DNA of 64,000 nucleotides from Priestia aryabhattai B8W22 (GTDB lineage: Bacteria; Bacillota; Bacilli; Bacillales; Bacillaceae_H), in contig NZ_JYOO01000019.1 in NCBI RefSeq assembly GCF_000956595.1, positions 1 through 64,000 of the forward strand. The letters are read 5' to 3'. A program made the position numbers and the translations under genes. How positions within the stretch are numbered: position 1 is the stretch's first letter; each line of letters begins with the position of its first letter. Below are positions 33,534 through 42,913 of this stretch, in pieces. The notes under the pieces were generated by a model. That model was given only the letters and a program-made list of their open reading frames with translations, was not told where the DNA came from and searched no databases.

Positions 33534-33578
33534 AAAATAGCCAAGTGTCTATATAAAGGTGCACTTGGCTATTTTTTT
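33534..33578 (+). terminator. Intrinsic terminator
   Basis: ATAGCCAAGTG / CACTTGGCTAT stem with seven Ts after the transporter pair. Confidence 0.9.
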
Positions 33579-33762
33579 GTGCGCAAACCACATTTGAATT
33601 TTCAATCAATGATTTAGAACATATTTTATTTAAACTAAATTGATTTTTAATGAGGTAAATTCCACAAAAAAATTGTGCATACCTTCATGCCTTTGTTCAA
33701 AAGATAAAGATGCAGATCTAGAAAATCGGCTACATAAACGAACAGGTAAGGTGGGTTTTTTC

Positions 33763-34218
33763 GTGGGAAAATTTTTGTTTTTAGCAGCATTTGTCTTTTT
33801 TTGTTTTACGCTTTCCATTTCCGCAGAAGAAAATATACCAGAAGAAAATATAGAATCACACGTAAGTCAGCCAGTTGTAAAAGATTTTATTTATCAATCT
33901 CTTGAACCTTGGGTACACCAAGATATTACTTCTCATTATGAGAAGGTTTACGGTAAACAGCATAAAAAAGTAAAAGTTCGCCCGATTAAAAAAGATGATA
34001 TCGGGATACAAATGGGTGAAATACAGCCCGGTAAAGGCGGTAAGTTCACTCATATTGTGAGGGTGAAAATCTTAAACTTGAAAGTAAAACCTGAGGGAGA
34101 AGATGAATTTTTTGCAACGGATACGCTTATTTATAAAGTGAATATCAACGAACTTTCTGCTGAAAATGATGTAGAAAACGTCGTAAAATTACTCGAATAT
34201 AAACATCAAGAAAGATAA
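33763..34218 (+). CDS. Secreted DUF3888-like protein
   Basis: About 151 residues with a signal peptide (MGKFLFLAAFVFFCFTLSISA, likely cleaved after SISA). The mature domain resembles DUF3888 of Bacillus (DFIYQSLEPWVHQDITSHYEKVYG, then a beta-rich THIVRVKILNLKV). GTG at 33763 has AAGGTGGG upstream, and the 41 residues before it in the long frame are not protein-like. The family is mostly uncharacterised; secretion is inferred. Confidence 0.7.
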   Translation: MGKFLFLAAFVFFCFTLSISAEENIPEENIESHVSQPVVKDFIYQSLEPWVHQDITSHYEKVYGKQHKKVKVRPIKKDDIGIQMGEIQPGKGGKFTHIVRVKILNLKVKPEGEDEFFATDTLIYKVNINELSAENDVENVVKLLEYKHQER

Positions 34219-34619
34219 AGGCCCAAAAAGCCAATTCTTACCCCTTTTGAAGGTATTTATCCCGCTATTCAAAAGGGGATTTATTATGAAGCCTGTTTTT
34301 TCTTCACAATTTCAGGGAATATAACTACCACTTATCCCCTAATTTTTTCATATTGCTAGTGCATAAGATACGAACTTGATAACTTTTTGTCGGTTTTTAT
34401 CTATTTCTGTAGGGTTTCTGGTAGGATGAAAAAGAAAGTAAAGCGCTTTAATTGCCATGACAGAAAGGTTGAGGATAGCTGTCCTGCATAACTGGAAATC
34501 AATAGGTATTAAGAACTTCATGTAACGACAAAAGTTGACAGCAAAAGATTTCAGAATAATAATAATAAAGCAACAACGTTTGAATGAAAGACTTATTTTA
34601 CATGAAAGGTGTTAGTCAG
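34219..34619 (+). other. Long untranslated region before the amino-acid permease
   Basis: Nt 34241-34278 are a perfect 11-bp hairpin (CCCCTTTTGAA and complement), a likely terminator of the DUF3888-like gene. The following 340 nt contain no gene. Nt 34430-34530 are less AT-rich and may form a structured leader (GAGGATAGCTGTCCT is locally self-complementary). I could not match it to a known riboswitch class. Confidence 0.4.
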
Positions 34620-36242
34620 ATGAACAATTTACATCGAAGAATGGGAACATTCGCGTTAACCATGACGGGCCTTGGGTCAATTATTGGTTCCGGCTGGTTA
34701 TTTGGAGCGTGGCGAGCAGCTCAAATTGCAGGGCCGGCAGCTATTTTATCATGGGTCATTGGAATGGTCGTTATTTTATTTATTGCACTTTCTTACAGTG
34801 AATTAGGATCCATGTTTCCCGAAGCCGGCGGGATGGTCAAGTATACGCAGTACTCACACGGTTCGTTTATTGGTTTTATTGCTGCGTGGGCAAACTGGAT
34901 TGCGATTGTATCCGTTATTCCAGTCGAAGCAGTAGCTTCTGTACAGTATATGAGTTCGTGGCCTTGGAAGTGGGCACAGTGGACAAGCCACCTCGTAGAA
35001 AAAGGAACGTTAACTGGCGAAGGATTAGCTATCGCTACTGTGCTATTGATTATTTACTTTTTACTGAATTATTGGACAGTTGGACTATTTTCCAAAGCCA
35101 ACTCGTTAATTACTATTTTTAAAATTGTTATACCAGGACTTACAATCGGAGCACTTTTATTTGTAGGCTTTCACGGCGAGAACTTCACTTCTGGAAGCAG
35201 CATCGCACCAAACGGCTGGGCTAGTGTGCTAACAGCAGTCGCTACGTCTGGGATTGTGTTTGCTTTTAACGGTTTTCAAAGCCCTATTAATATGGCAGGA
35301 GAAGCAAAAAATCCGGGCCGCTCTATTCCGATTGCAGTAGTAGGCTCAATTTTAGTGGCTACAGTCATTTATTTGCTTCTTCAAATTGCTTTTATCGGTG
35401 CAGTAAATCCTTCTGATATTGCGAAGGGATGGAGTCATTTAAATTTCAACTCTCCGTTTGCAGATTTAGCCATTGCGCTTAACATTAACTGGCTTGTCAT
35501 TGTCCTGTATGCAGATGCGTTTGTTTCACCATCTGGAACAGGTATTACGTATACAGCTACTACTGCTCGAATGATTTATGGTATGGAACAAAATAAATAT
35601 TTGCCAAGCGTTCTAGGACGCCTTCATCCGATTTATGGTGTTCCGCGTCAAGCCATGTTTTTTAACTTAGCTGTTGCTCTTGTCTTTTTGTTTTTATTTC
35701 GGGGCTGGGGCGTACTTGCTGAAATTATTTCAGTCGCTACGCTTATCTCTTACATTACAGGTCCTGTTACGGTTATGACGCTAAGACGAACTGGCAGCGA
35801 TTTATATCGTCCCCTTCGTTTAAAAGGATTGAGCATCATTGCGCCGCTCGGTTTTATTTTTGCTTCTTTAACCTTATATTGGGCGCGCTGGCCGCTAACT
35901 GGACAAGTTTTGTTTATTATTTTAATCGGCCTTCCTATTTATTTTTATTATCAAGCAAAGGCTAAATGGAAAGGCTTTCGACAGAACTTCAAAGGCGGCG
36001 TATGGATGGTTGTATACTTACTTTGTATGATGACTATTTCTTGGCTTGGAAGCGAAAAGTTTGGCGGCCTTAATGTTATTAAATATGGATGGGATATGGG
36101 CATTATTGTTGTTGTTTCTCTTCTCTTCTACACATGGGCTTTAAAAAGCGGCTTCAAAACGGAGTATTTAGAGAATGGAAGAAAAGTAAATGACGGCTTA
36201 AAAGCAGCAGCGGCTGAAACAGCCGCTTCCAAAGAGTCATAA
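34620..36242 (+). CDS. APC-family amino-acid permease
   Basis: A 540-residue protein with about 12 membrane segments. The N-terminal signature TGLGSIIGSGWLFGAWRAAQIAGPAA (about 14-39) is the substrate-backbone-binding unwound helix of amino acid/polyamine/organocation transporters, and PEAGGMVKYTQYSHGSF follows. ATG at 34620 has AAAGGTG 8 nt upstream; the frame from 34584 lacks this. The substrate is unknown. Confidence 0.9.
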   Translation: MNNLHRRMGTFALTMTGLGSIIGSGWLFGAWRAAQIAGPAAILSWVIGMVVILFIALSYSELGSMFPEAGGMVKYTQYSHGSFIGFIAAWANWIAIVSVIPVEAVASVQYMSSWPWKWAQWTSHLVEKGTLTGEGLAIATVLLIIYFLLNYWTVGLFSKANSLITIFKIVIPGLTIGALLFVGFHGENFTSGSSIAPNGWASVLTAVATSGIVFAFNGFQSPINMAGEAKNPGRSIPIAVVGSILVATVIYLLLQIAFIGAVNPSDIAKGWSHLNFNSPFADLAIALNINWLVIVLYADAFVSPSGTGITYTATTARMIYGMEQNKYLPSVLGRLHPIYGVPRQAMFFNLAVALVFLFLFRGWGVLAEIISVATLISYITGPVTVMTLRRTGSDLYRPLRLKGLSIIAPLGFIFASLTLYWARWPLTGQVLFIILIGLPIYFYYQAKAKWKGFRQNFKGGVWMVVYLLCMMTISWLGSEKFGGLNVIKYGWDMGIIVVVSLLFYTWALKSGFKTEYLENGRKVNDGLKAAAAETAASKES

Positions 36243-36243
36243 C

Positions 36244-36274
36244 AAAAGCACCTTGCTCATGCAAGGTGCTTTTT
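36244..36274. terminator. Bidirectional terminator
   Basis: AAAAGCACCTTGC / GCAAGGTGCTTTTT hairpin between the permease and the Rrf2-type gene. Confidence 0.9.
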
Positions 36275-36692
36275 AATGAGCAGTTCTAACTTTTTTCAGC
36301 ACGTCTTCGATCGTAATTTGATCTAAATGCCTAATTACGCTTTGCTCACTCTCTGTAAAAATGTCGTCCATCACTGTTTGAATGTTTGATTTTACAATAC
36401 AGTCAGCGTCAGGGTCGCCGCTGCACCAGTGAGGCTTCAGCGTTCCAGTCGATATAACTCGATAAATCAGCCCAAGACTTATTTCAGCAGGGCTGCAGCC
36501 TAAAGTATAACCCCCGCCTAGCCCTTCTTTTGTCCGAACCAAGTTGTTTTTTCTGAGTGTACTCATTGTTTTCCGAACCCGTGCAGGATTGGTACAGATG
36601 TTATAAGCAATCGATTCACTGCTTGCTCGGTGATCTGGTAAATTTGCTAGGAACACTAAGCTGTGCACGGCAATGGTAAATTCACTGTTCAT
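36273..36692 (-). CDS. Rrf2-family transcriptional regulator
   Basis: A 139-residue Rrf2-type winged-helix protein: FTIAVHSLVFLANL at the N-terminus and ARVRKTMSTLRKNNLVRTKEGLGGGYTL in the recognition region (about 37-65). The usual three-cysteine Fe-S cluster is reduced: only Cys in HWCSGD and DADC are in that loop, so redox or ligand sensing different from IscR/NsrR is possible. Targets unknown. Confidence 0.88.
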   Translation of the reverse strand: MNSEFTIAVHSLVFLANLPDHRASSESIAYNICTNPARVRKTMSTLRKNNLVRTKEGLGGGYTLGCSPAEISLGLIYRVISTGTLKPHWCSGDPDADCIVKSNIQTVMDDIFTESEQSVIRHLDQITIEDVLKKVRTAH

Positions 36693-36791
36693 CTTCCATA
36701 AACCACCTTTTTTCTTTCTCTACTGTAACGTTAAGTGACACAGTTCAAAAAGTCAAGAGAGCAAGGAGGGAAAGAAGAAGTGTAGCTTTAT

Positions 36792-37436
36792 TTATTCACG
36801 GTTTTCTTTTTCTATACTTTCTACTTCGTTAGCTGAGTTGATTTCAAGGTATACCGTCTTTTCTTTTAAACTGCCTTTTTCTTCTTTTTCAAAGTCAGTG
36901 CTTTTTTGATACGTTTTTTTGCCGCTTGGCACTTTTACCGCTATATGCTTGTTACTTTCTTCTATAAAAATACCCACAATTTTACGTTCGTCTCCATCTT
37001 GTTCATACACGCCATCTTTATCTGCTTTTGCTTTTGGAGTTAATTCAATACTAATTGCTTCTTGTTTAGCTGCGTCAATTTCAGCTTCTACTTCTTTATT
37101 AAGCATATCTTTTAGCTGTGAGCCTTCCACTTCCATCCCAGAGCTTTTTGGTACTTTAACGAGTTGATCATCAATATTCAGCGTCATTTCTTTTTCAGCG
37201 TCTTTTTTTAACGTACCGATCAAGTCAAAATCTTCTTCTTTCCCCTTTTTAATGTCTGGGTCGTTGGAATACTGCTGTAGCTTTGTTAATTCTTGACGGT
37301 CTTCAATAGGTTTTTCCTCTGCTTTATGATTATCAGATTTTGTCTTGTTAGCTGGTTCACCTGAACAAGCTGCCGCACTTCCAATCATACATAGAGTGAC
37401 TAAGGACAGGATTCCTTTTGTTAGCTGTTTTTGCAT
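36792..37436 (-). CDS. Putative lipoprotein, 214 aa
   Basis: The signal MQKQLTKGILSLVTLCMIGSAAAC carries an AAAC lipobox (Cys24). The mature part is very charged (Glu/Lys-rich, several EEK/KEE runs), with a DDQLVKVPKSSG motif and an IVGIFIEESNKHIAVKVPSGKK beta region. It is predicted to be surface-anchored. ATG at 37436 has AAGGAGA upstream, and the long upstream frame is rejected. No family recognised. Confidence 0.75.
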   Translation of the reverse strand: MQKQLTKGILSLVTLCMIGSAAACSGEPANKTKSDNHKAEEKPIEDRQELTKLQQYSNDPDIKKGKEEDFDLIGTLKKDAEKEMTLNIDDQLVKVPKSSGMEVEGSQLKDMLNKEVEAEIDAAKQEAISIELTPKAKADKDGVYEQDGDERKIVGIFIEESNKHIAVKVPSGKKTYQKSTDFEKEEKGSLKEKTVYLEINSANEVESIEKENRE

Positions 37437-37567
37437 ATGTATTCTCCTTTTTCTTTTTTTATTTCCACCTTTATACATATGTAAAACAAAAAAAGAGAGT
37501 GAAATATAACTAAACCAACAGTTAGAAGCATTTACATACAGAAAACCTACGTTCACCCTACCAATGA

Positions 37568-37619
37568 AAAAATCCGAACGGGTTGAATTCTCTATTAAGA
37601 ATCAAACCCGTCCGGATTT
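37568..37619 (-). terminator. Long hairpin terminator
   Basis: AAATCCGAACGGGTTGA with near-complement TCAAACCCGTCCGGATTT, just after the 121-aa gene on the minus strand. Confidence 0.75.
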
Positions 37620-37654
37620 CCTTGCAACTAAAACATTTTTGTCCTAGCCTCTTT

Positions 37655-38020
37655 TTAAAGCTGCTGTTGCTTCAGTATATGATTCGCTTCTTCTAAGTAA
37701 GTCACATACGCCTGTACTTGTGTATCACCATAATTATCTAGTTCAAACAGCGCTTCTTGTATAAAATTAAAATTATCAATAATATGCTGTGTTTTCATGC
37801 CTCGGCTTGTGAGTAAATTGTTTAACCATAAGGCATAGTCCGTAAAAATTTGCAGGTTGTCTAACTTATATGTTGTCTCAAGATACTTCATATGATAATG
37901 ATTATCTTCATGGCATCTTTCTTTGCCGCGCTCTCCGAATTTTTCGAGCAAAGAAGGTTCTAACTCGTAGATTTTCTCCGTTACTCTTTCAACGATCTTA
38001 TTAACGGGAAGTGAACTCAT
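37655..38020 (-). CDS. Helical protein with a Cys/His-rich motif, 121 aa
   Basis: An all-helical 121-residue protein with a striking GKERCHEDNHYHMKYLETTY segment (about 32-51), in which one Cys and three His could bind a metal or heme. It overlaps the upstream monooxygenase-fold gene by 4 nt (ATGA), so the two are coupled. I recall similar R-C-x-x-D-x-x-x-H-x-x-Y-L segments in uncharacterised bacterial sensor-like proteins, but cannot name a family. A sensor or heme partner is inference. Confidence 0.65.
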   Translation of the reverse strand: MSSLPVNKIVERVTEKIYELEPSLLEKFGERGKERCHEDNHYHMKYLETTYKLDNLQIFTDYALWLNNLLTSRGMKTQHIIDNFNFIQEALFELDNYGDTQVQAYVTYLEEANHILKQQQL

Positions 38021-38322
38021 CGTGCCACCACTTTGTACTGAGAAACTTTTGGGATGACGGCTGCCAGTTCTTGATCAGGGTACTTTTTCTCTAAATCATG
38101 AATACGCTTGAAATCTTCGCTTCGTACCCAGCTTAAATAATTCTCTTTCGTATCAAATGTAAGCTGAACGGTGAGCTCCCCTGCTCGCTTATCGTTTTGA
38201 AGAAGTAGAAAGTCTACGAATCCTGGCGCCTCGTCAACTGATTTTGAACGATTTTTATAAATTCCAATCACTTCTTCAGCTTTTTCATCCGGTACATTAA
38301 ATGTTGAAAATACGGTGTACAT
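38017..38322 (-). CDS. Antibiotic-biosynthesis-monooxygenase (ABM/HmoA-like) fold protein
   Basis: A 101-residue dimeric alpha/beta-barrel-type protein: MYTVFSTFNVPDEKAEEVIGIYKNR, GFVDFLLLQND and YLSWVRSEDFKRIH match ABM-domain proteins, which include heme-degrading HmoA/HmoB of Bacillus. Heme degradation is not established for this copy. GGGAGGAAC precedes the ATG. It is first in a two-gene operon with the Cys/His-rich protein. Confidence 0.8.
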   Translation of the reverse strand: MYTVFSTFNVPDEKAEEVIGIYKNRSKSVDEAPGFVDFLLLQNDKRAGELTVQLTFDTKENYLSWVRSEDFKRIHDLEKKYPDQELAAVIPKVSQYKVVAR

Positions 38323-38440
38323 CTTTGTTCCTCCCTTTATGATACAAAACCTGGGTTCTTTTCTCTTTATTGTACATCATACGGGAGATGAAATGGTGTT
38401 ACGTTTAGATTTCACTGGGGTTACAGCAGGTCTTTAACAT

Positions 38441-38478
38441 AAAAAGCCCTTTGAAACAGCGTTTCAAAGGGCTTTTTT
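38441..38478 (-). terminator. Intrinsic terminator of the malic enzyme gene
   Basis: AAAAAGCCCTTTGAAAC / GTTTCAAAGGGCTTTTTT stem, almost perfect. Confidence 0.9.
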
Positions 38479-38486
38479 AGCCATTA

Positions 38487-39719
38487 TTAGTTTTCGATTT
38501 TTGTTAGTTGTTCTGTATGTGTTTTTACACGCGCTGGATCAATTGTAATACGGGCAACACCTGAATCCATTGCCGCTTTTGCTACAGACTCTGCTACAGC
38601 TGGCGCTACGCGAGGATCAAATGGTCCAGGGATAACGTAATCTGCGTTTAGCTCTTCTTCTGTAATAAGGGCTGCAATTGCTTCAACAGCAGCTTTTTTC
38701 ATTTCTTCGTTGATATGAGTAGCGCGAACGTCTAACGCACCGCGGAAAATTCCAGGGAATGCAAGAACGTTATTTACTTGGTTAGGGAAGTCTGAACGAC
38801 CTGTTCCAATAACAGCCGCTCCTGCTTCTTTTGCAGCGTCTGGCTTGATTTCTGGATTAGGATTTGCCATCGCAAAGATAATTGCATCTTCATTCATTGA
38901 TTTAACCATCTCTTGAGATAATGCATCTGCTGCAGATACACCGATAAATACATCTGCGCCTTTAATTACATCGCTTAGCGTACCGCTTTCTTTGTTTACG
39001 TTTGTATACGAAGCCACTTCGGCTTTCACTTTGTTCATACCTTGAGAGCGGCCTTCATAAATAGCACCTCTTGTATCACACATAATCATGTCACGTACGC
39101 CGTAAGAATAAAGAAGCTTTGTAATGGCAATGCCAGCAGCTCCTGCTCCGTTTAAGACGATTTTTAAGTCTTTCATTGATTTATTGACAATTTTCAGTGC
39201 ATTTACAAGTCCTGCTACTGTTACGATCGCTGTACCGTGCTGATCATCATGGAACACAGGAATATCTACTTCTTTTTTCAGGCGCTCTTCAATTTCAAAA
39301 CACTGTGGAGCTGCGATATCTTCTAAGTTAATGCCTCCGAATGTATGAGCCATTAATTTCACAGTTTCAACAATTTTATCTGTATCTGTTGTATCAAGTG
39401 TAATTGGGAATGCATCTACGCCTGCAAAGCTTTTAAATAAAATTGCTTTGCCTTCCATAACGGGAAGTGAAGCCGCAGGTCCGATGTTTCCAAGACCAAG
39501 AACAGCAGTACCATTTGTCACAACGCCGACCATGTTTCCTTTCATTGTGTAATCATACACCGTTTCTGGATGTTCATGAATTTCTTTACAAGGTTCTGCT
39601 ACTCCCGGAGAGTAAGCTAAGCTTAAATCTTGAGCGTTTTGAACTTCAACTTTTGATTTAACTTCTAACTTACCTTGTTTTTCTTGATGCATATGTAGTG
39701 CTTGATCACGTAGTGACAT
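38487..39719 (-). CDS. Malic enzyme (YtsJ-type)
   Basis: Oxidative decarboxylation of malate to pyruvate with reduction of NAD(P). 410 residues, equal to B. subtilis Yts[13 protein letters not shown] (about 32-43), [12 protein letters not shown] (about 144-155, divalent-metal Asp) and the nucleotide site [11 protein letters not shown] (about 180-190) are visible. ATG at 39719 has GGAGAG upstream. Cofactor preference (NADP in YtsJ) cannot be read by eye. An inverted repeat at 39945-39969 may belong to its control region. Confidence 0.93.
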   Translation of the reverse strand: MSLRDQALHMHQEKQGKLEVKSKVEVQNAQDLSLAYSPGVAEPCKEIHEHPETVYDYTMKGNMVGVVTNGTAVLGLGNIGPAASLPVMEGKAILFKSFAGVDAFPITLDTTDTDKIVETVKLMAHTFGGINLEDIAAPQCFEIEERLKKEVDIPVFHDDQHGTAIVTVAGLVNALKIVNKSMKDLKIVLNGAGAAGIAITKLLYSYGVRDMIMCDTRGAIYEGRSQGMNKVKAEVASYTNVNKESGTLSDVIKGADVFIGVSAADALSQEMVKSMNEDAIIFAMANPNPEIKPDAAKEAGAAVIGTGRSDFPNQVNNVLAFPGIFRGALDVRATHINEEMKKAAVEAIAALITEEELNADYVIPGPFDPRVAPAVAESVAKAAMDSGVARITIDPARVKTHTEQLTKIEN

Positions 39720-39944
39720 AATTGTATTCTCTCCTTTTTTTCTATACATTTAAATTTTTTAATGAATTTATTTAACACTTGCTTTTTATCTCCATAATTG
39801 TAAGACAACCTGACTGAATAAATTCACAGACAAGTGCCATTATGAAACAAGAAACATAAAAAGTAAACTATCTTGCTTAAACGACTGCCGCGCTTTGTTA
39901 ATATAACGTCTGAACGTGTCGGCGACTCTTGTTTGTCTCACTTC

Positions 39945-39969
39945 AAGTTGTCTGATATACAGACAACTT
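39945..39969. promoter_or_regulatory. 25-bp inverted repeat upstream of the malic enzyme gene
   Basis: AAGTTGTCTG and its exact complement are separated by ATATA. There is no T-run on either strand, so an operator is more likely than a terminator. It lies between the AAC(3)-like stop and the malic enzyme start. Confidence 0.5.
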
Positions 39970-39989
39970 AGAAAGCATACAACCGTTCA

Positions 39990-40784
39990 CTATAGCGCTT
40001 TCAAATACGTTTCAGCAAAATCGACGGCTTTAGGCATTGAAAAGAAGTATGCACGTGCTGAACCGATTTTTTCAGCTTTTATTCCTTTTGCTTCAATAAA
40101 CGCTTCACCTATCTCTTCAAACAGCTCTTCTCGAAACTCTAATTCTTTATACGTCCTCCATACTCGCTTTCCTGAATCCATAACTGGAGATCCTTTTTGA
40201 ATCACGTTTCGATATGGAATCCGATATTCTGCTAGATGAAAAGAAGTATTATTCCCAAACCCGACACCTAATAATAAAACAAAGGCATGTTTTTTGTAAA
40301 GCCTTTCAAGAGGAGAATTTTCGCCTAAACTAAATTCAAGGGGATGATCTCTTAAGATGTCTTCGCTGTCCTTTCCCCAAGCGGCGAATGAATACATTGG
40401 ATGGCTGCTTCTTCTTACGTCAGGATATGTTCGAAAAGTTTCCACAATTTGTCCCATCCCGCTTGTTGGTGTGTACACTGGATCATACGGGGGCATCGTT
40501 TCCCGAATAGTTTCCCACCACTCTTTTGGCACAGCCGGATTGCCCCATTCCGATGGATCCGAAAGATCGACCGACTGTGACGGCATCACGATCGTTCCTT
40601 CCTCTGTCACAGTCTCCATTAAAGCTTGAACAACGGCTACTGAACCTCCGTTTACCCACCCTAATGAAGATAGTGAAGAATGAACCATGATAGTCATCCC
40701 TTGTGTGATGCCTAACCTGCGTAAATCTTCTTTTAACGTGTCTTTCGTTCTAGGATGATCTGTTGCTTGGACAATGTGCTTCAT
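39990..40784 (-). CDS. AAC(3)-family N-acetyltransferase (YokD-like)
   Basis: 264 residues of the aminoglycoside 3-N-acetyltransferase superfamily, which uses acetyl-CoA. MVHSSLSSLGWVNGGSVAVV (about 33-52) is the conserved HSSLSSxGxVxGG block, and SSHPMYSFAAWG (about 125-136) the catalytic-His region. FHLAEYRIPYRN follows. Chromosomal Bacillus members such as YokD exist; whether it modifies an aminoglycoside is unknown. A weak site (AAGGAG) precedes the ATG. Confidence 0.88.
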   Translation of the reverse strand: MKHIVQATDHPRTKDTLKEDLRRLGITQGMTIMVHSSLSSLGWVNGGSVAVVQALMETVTEEGTIVMPSQSVDLSDPSEWGNPAVPKEWWETIRETMPPYDPVYTPTSGMGQIVETFRTYPDVRRSSHPMYSFAAWGKDSEDILRDHPLEFSLGENSPLERLYKKHAFVLLLGVGFGNNTSFHLAEYRIPYRNVIQKGSPVMDSGKRVWRTYKELEFREELFEEIGEAFIEAKGIKAEKIGSARAYFFSMPKAVDFAETYLKAL

Positions 40785-41101
40785 CGTAAGCTCCTTACTT
40801 ATAGTGCTACTAGAATGTGTTGCTGAACTCTAGCAATATATGTAAAACTTATGTTTCCATAATAGTAAGAATAACAACAATTGTCAAATTATTTAAAGTA
40901 ATAGAAAAACTTAGTTTTATTCATATCAGTTATCCTACAACTGACTTATTGGTAAGGTTTATTCCCTTCAATTATCCTACTATAATAACCGCTACTGAGG
41001 TCTTTCAATAAATTAAAAAGAAGAATATTCCTATAAATAAAAGCAATACTAAGGAAGCTATACATATTTACCTATCACTATTTTCAGGAGGAATGTGTAC
41101 A
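40785..41101. other. Intergenic region before the DUF3231 gene
   Basis: AT-rich divergent region. TTATCCTAC occurs twice (40930-40938 and 40972-40980), 42 bp apart. GAATA plus AATACTA near 41024-41052 loosely resembles a sigma-G promoter. No RNA gene is apparent. Confidence 0.3.
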
Positions 41102-42106
41102 ATGAGCACATCAAAACTTCCGCCGCTCACGTCCTCAGAGCTTGCTAACTTATGGATGACTTATCAGGAAAAAACGATGATTTTGAGGTTCTTAGAATAT
41201 TTTCTGGAAGATAAACAGGATTACAAAGAACTTTTTGAGCTATATTACAGCCGATCTTTAAAAAGTGTAGCGCAAATAAAAGAAATATTTGAGAACGAAG
41301 GCGCTGTTATCCCAATTGGTTTTACGAAAGATGACGTGAATGTAGGAGTTCCTAAGCTATACGACCATATGTTTGAAGTTATGTATATACGCTTAATGTC
41401 TCAAATTGAAACAGGACTGTTTGCTTTGCATTCGACCATGTCTTACCGAGAAGATATACGGAATTTCTTTGTAGATGCAACAGCAGAAGCACAGGACATA
41501 TACAATCAATCCACACAAGTATTGTTAGAAACGGGTGTCATCGCAAAACCCCCATACGTTTCTATGCCGAAGGAAGTTCATTTTGTCCATGCGCAAAATT
41601 ATATAGGCGGATTGAGCTGGTTTAGCGAAAAAAGATCGTTGAATACCATTGAAGTGTCACTTATTCAACATGCTGTTGATACAAATCTTGTAGGAATGCA
41701 GCTGATGATTGGTTTTGCTCAAGTGGCCAACAACAAAGAGGCACAGCAGCATTTTGTCAGGGGTATGAAGCTTTCGAAGAAAATTGAAACAGAATTAGGT
41801 GATATTTTACGCCATAGCTACATAGAACCTCCGGCTACTCATGCTGGAAAAGCGACGAATTCAACCGTTCCTCCTTTTTCAGATAAGCTGATGATGTACA
41901 ATACGAGTCTTTTGAGTACGTTCGGTCTGGGGAGTAACGCCTTAGGAGGAGCCTTTAGTTTAAGAAGTGATTTGCCATTAAAGATGCTCCAGCTTGCAAA
42001 AGACATTTACAGTTTGGCAAAAGAAGGCGGAAAAATTATGATTCAAAACGGATGGCTTGAAGAGCCTCCTCAAATTGAAGATCGCAATCAGTTAACCAAA
42101 AAATAG
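41102..42106 (+). CDS. DUF3231-family protein
   Basis: 334 residues made of two similar helical halves (about 10-165 and 175-320), as in DUF3231 proteins of spore-forming Bacillaceae, which resemble ferritin-like four-helix bundles. Each half opens with an LTSSELANLW/SWFSEKRSLNTIE-type segment. The function is not established. ATG at 41102 has CAGGAGG upstream. A rho-independent terminator follows. Confidence 0.78.
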   Translation: MSTSKLPPLTSSELANLWMTYQEKTMILRFLEYFLEDKQDYKELFELYYSRSLKSVAQIKEIFENEGAVIPIGFTKDDVNVGVPKLYDHMFEVMYIRLMSQIETGLFALHSTMSYREDIRNFFVDATAEAQDIYNQSTQVLLETGVIAKPPYVSMPKEVHFVHAQNYIGGLSWFSEKRSLNTIEVSLIQHAVDTNLVGMQLMIGFAQVANNKEAQQHFVRGMKLSKKIETELGDILRHSYIEPPATHAGKATNSTVPPFSDKLMMYNTSLLSTFGLGSNALGGAFSLRSDLPLKMLQLAKDIYSLAKEGGKIMIQNGWLEEPPQIEDRNQLTKK

Positions 42107-42123
42107 GTTCTTTGCTACAGGAA

Positions 42124-42164
42124 AGCTAGCTGCTAAACGTGCAGCTAGTCCTATTTGTTTTTTT
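42124..42164 (+). terminator. Intrinsic terminator
   Basis: CTAGCTGC / GCAGCTAG stem followed by a T-rich tract. Confidence 0.75.
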
Positions 42165-42342
42165 AGTATACTGTTTTTGCTACCCTTACATAAAAATTGT
42201 TTGCGTTATTTAGAAGCTGTTCCTATCTTTTTCCTAGTCATTTAGCTCATATCTCTACTTAATTTATAACAGAAAAATAAAATAAAAGGGATTTTTTCCA
42301 AGCTGCCGAAATCTTTCTATATAAAATAGAAAGGAGAAAAAT

Positions 42343-42873
42343 ATGTTTCCTATTCTTTCTACACCTCGCACTAAACTGCGTGAAATAACAGAAGCGGATG
42401 CAGATACTATCTTTGACTGCTTTTCTCAGGAAGAAGTTATCAAATATTACGGGCAAGAAAAATTAACAACTTTCCAAGAAGCTTTAGTGCTAATTGATAT
42501 TTTTGCTGAGAATTACAGAAATCAAAAAGGTTTGCGCTGGGGAATTGAACGGCTCGATACGGGGGAATTAATGGGAACAGTCGGGTTTAATCAGTGGAAC
42601 CAAAAGCATAAGCGGGCGGAAATTGGCTATGATCTACACCCTAAGTACTGGGGGCACGGCTATGCTTCGGAAGCAGCTTCGGCTGCTATGGCTTATGGAT
42701 TTGATATCCTTCAGCTAGTGCGAATTGGAGCTGTTGTGTTTCTTGAAAACAAGGCATCTCAGCACGTGCTTGAAAAACTCGGGTTTCAACAAGAAGGAGT
42801 GTTAAAAAACTATATGTATCAAAACGGAAAAGCTCACGATACGTTTGTATATAGCTCCCTGCCTCCTACATAG
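42343..42873 (+). CDS. RimJ/RimL-type GNAT acetyltransferase
   Basis: 176 residues with the RimJ/RimL order of motifs: TPRTKLREITEADADTIF at the N-terminus, AEIGYDLHPKYWGHGYASEAASA (about 90-112; the GHGYAS loop binds CoA), VFLENKASQHVLEKLGFQQEG (about 131-151). It probably acetylates an N-terminal or small-molecule amine. AAAGGAG precedes the ATG. It converges with the SDR gene. Confidence 0.9.
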   Translation: MFPILSTPRTKLREITEADADTIFDCFSQEEVIKYYGQEKLTTFQEALVLIDIFAENYRNQKGLRWGIERLDTGELMGTVGFNQWNQKHKRAEIGYDLHPKYWGHGYASEAASAAMAYGFDILQLVRIGAVVFLENKASQHVLEKLGFQQEGVLKNYMYQNGKAHDTFVYSSLPPT

Positions 42874-42874
42874 T

Positions 42875-42913
42875 AAAAAAAAGGATTCTTTTCTTAAAAG
42901 TAATCCTTTTTTT
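42875..42913. terminator. Bidirectional terminator
   Basis: AAAAGGATT / AATCCTTTT stem with T-runs, between convergent genes. Confidence 0.85.
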
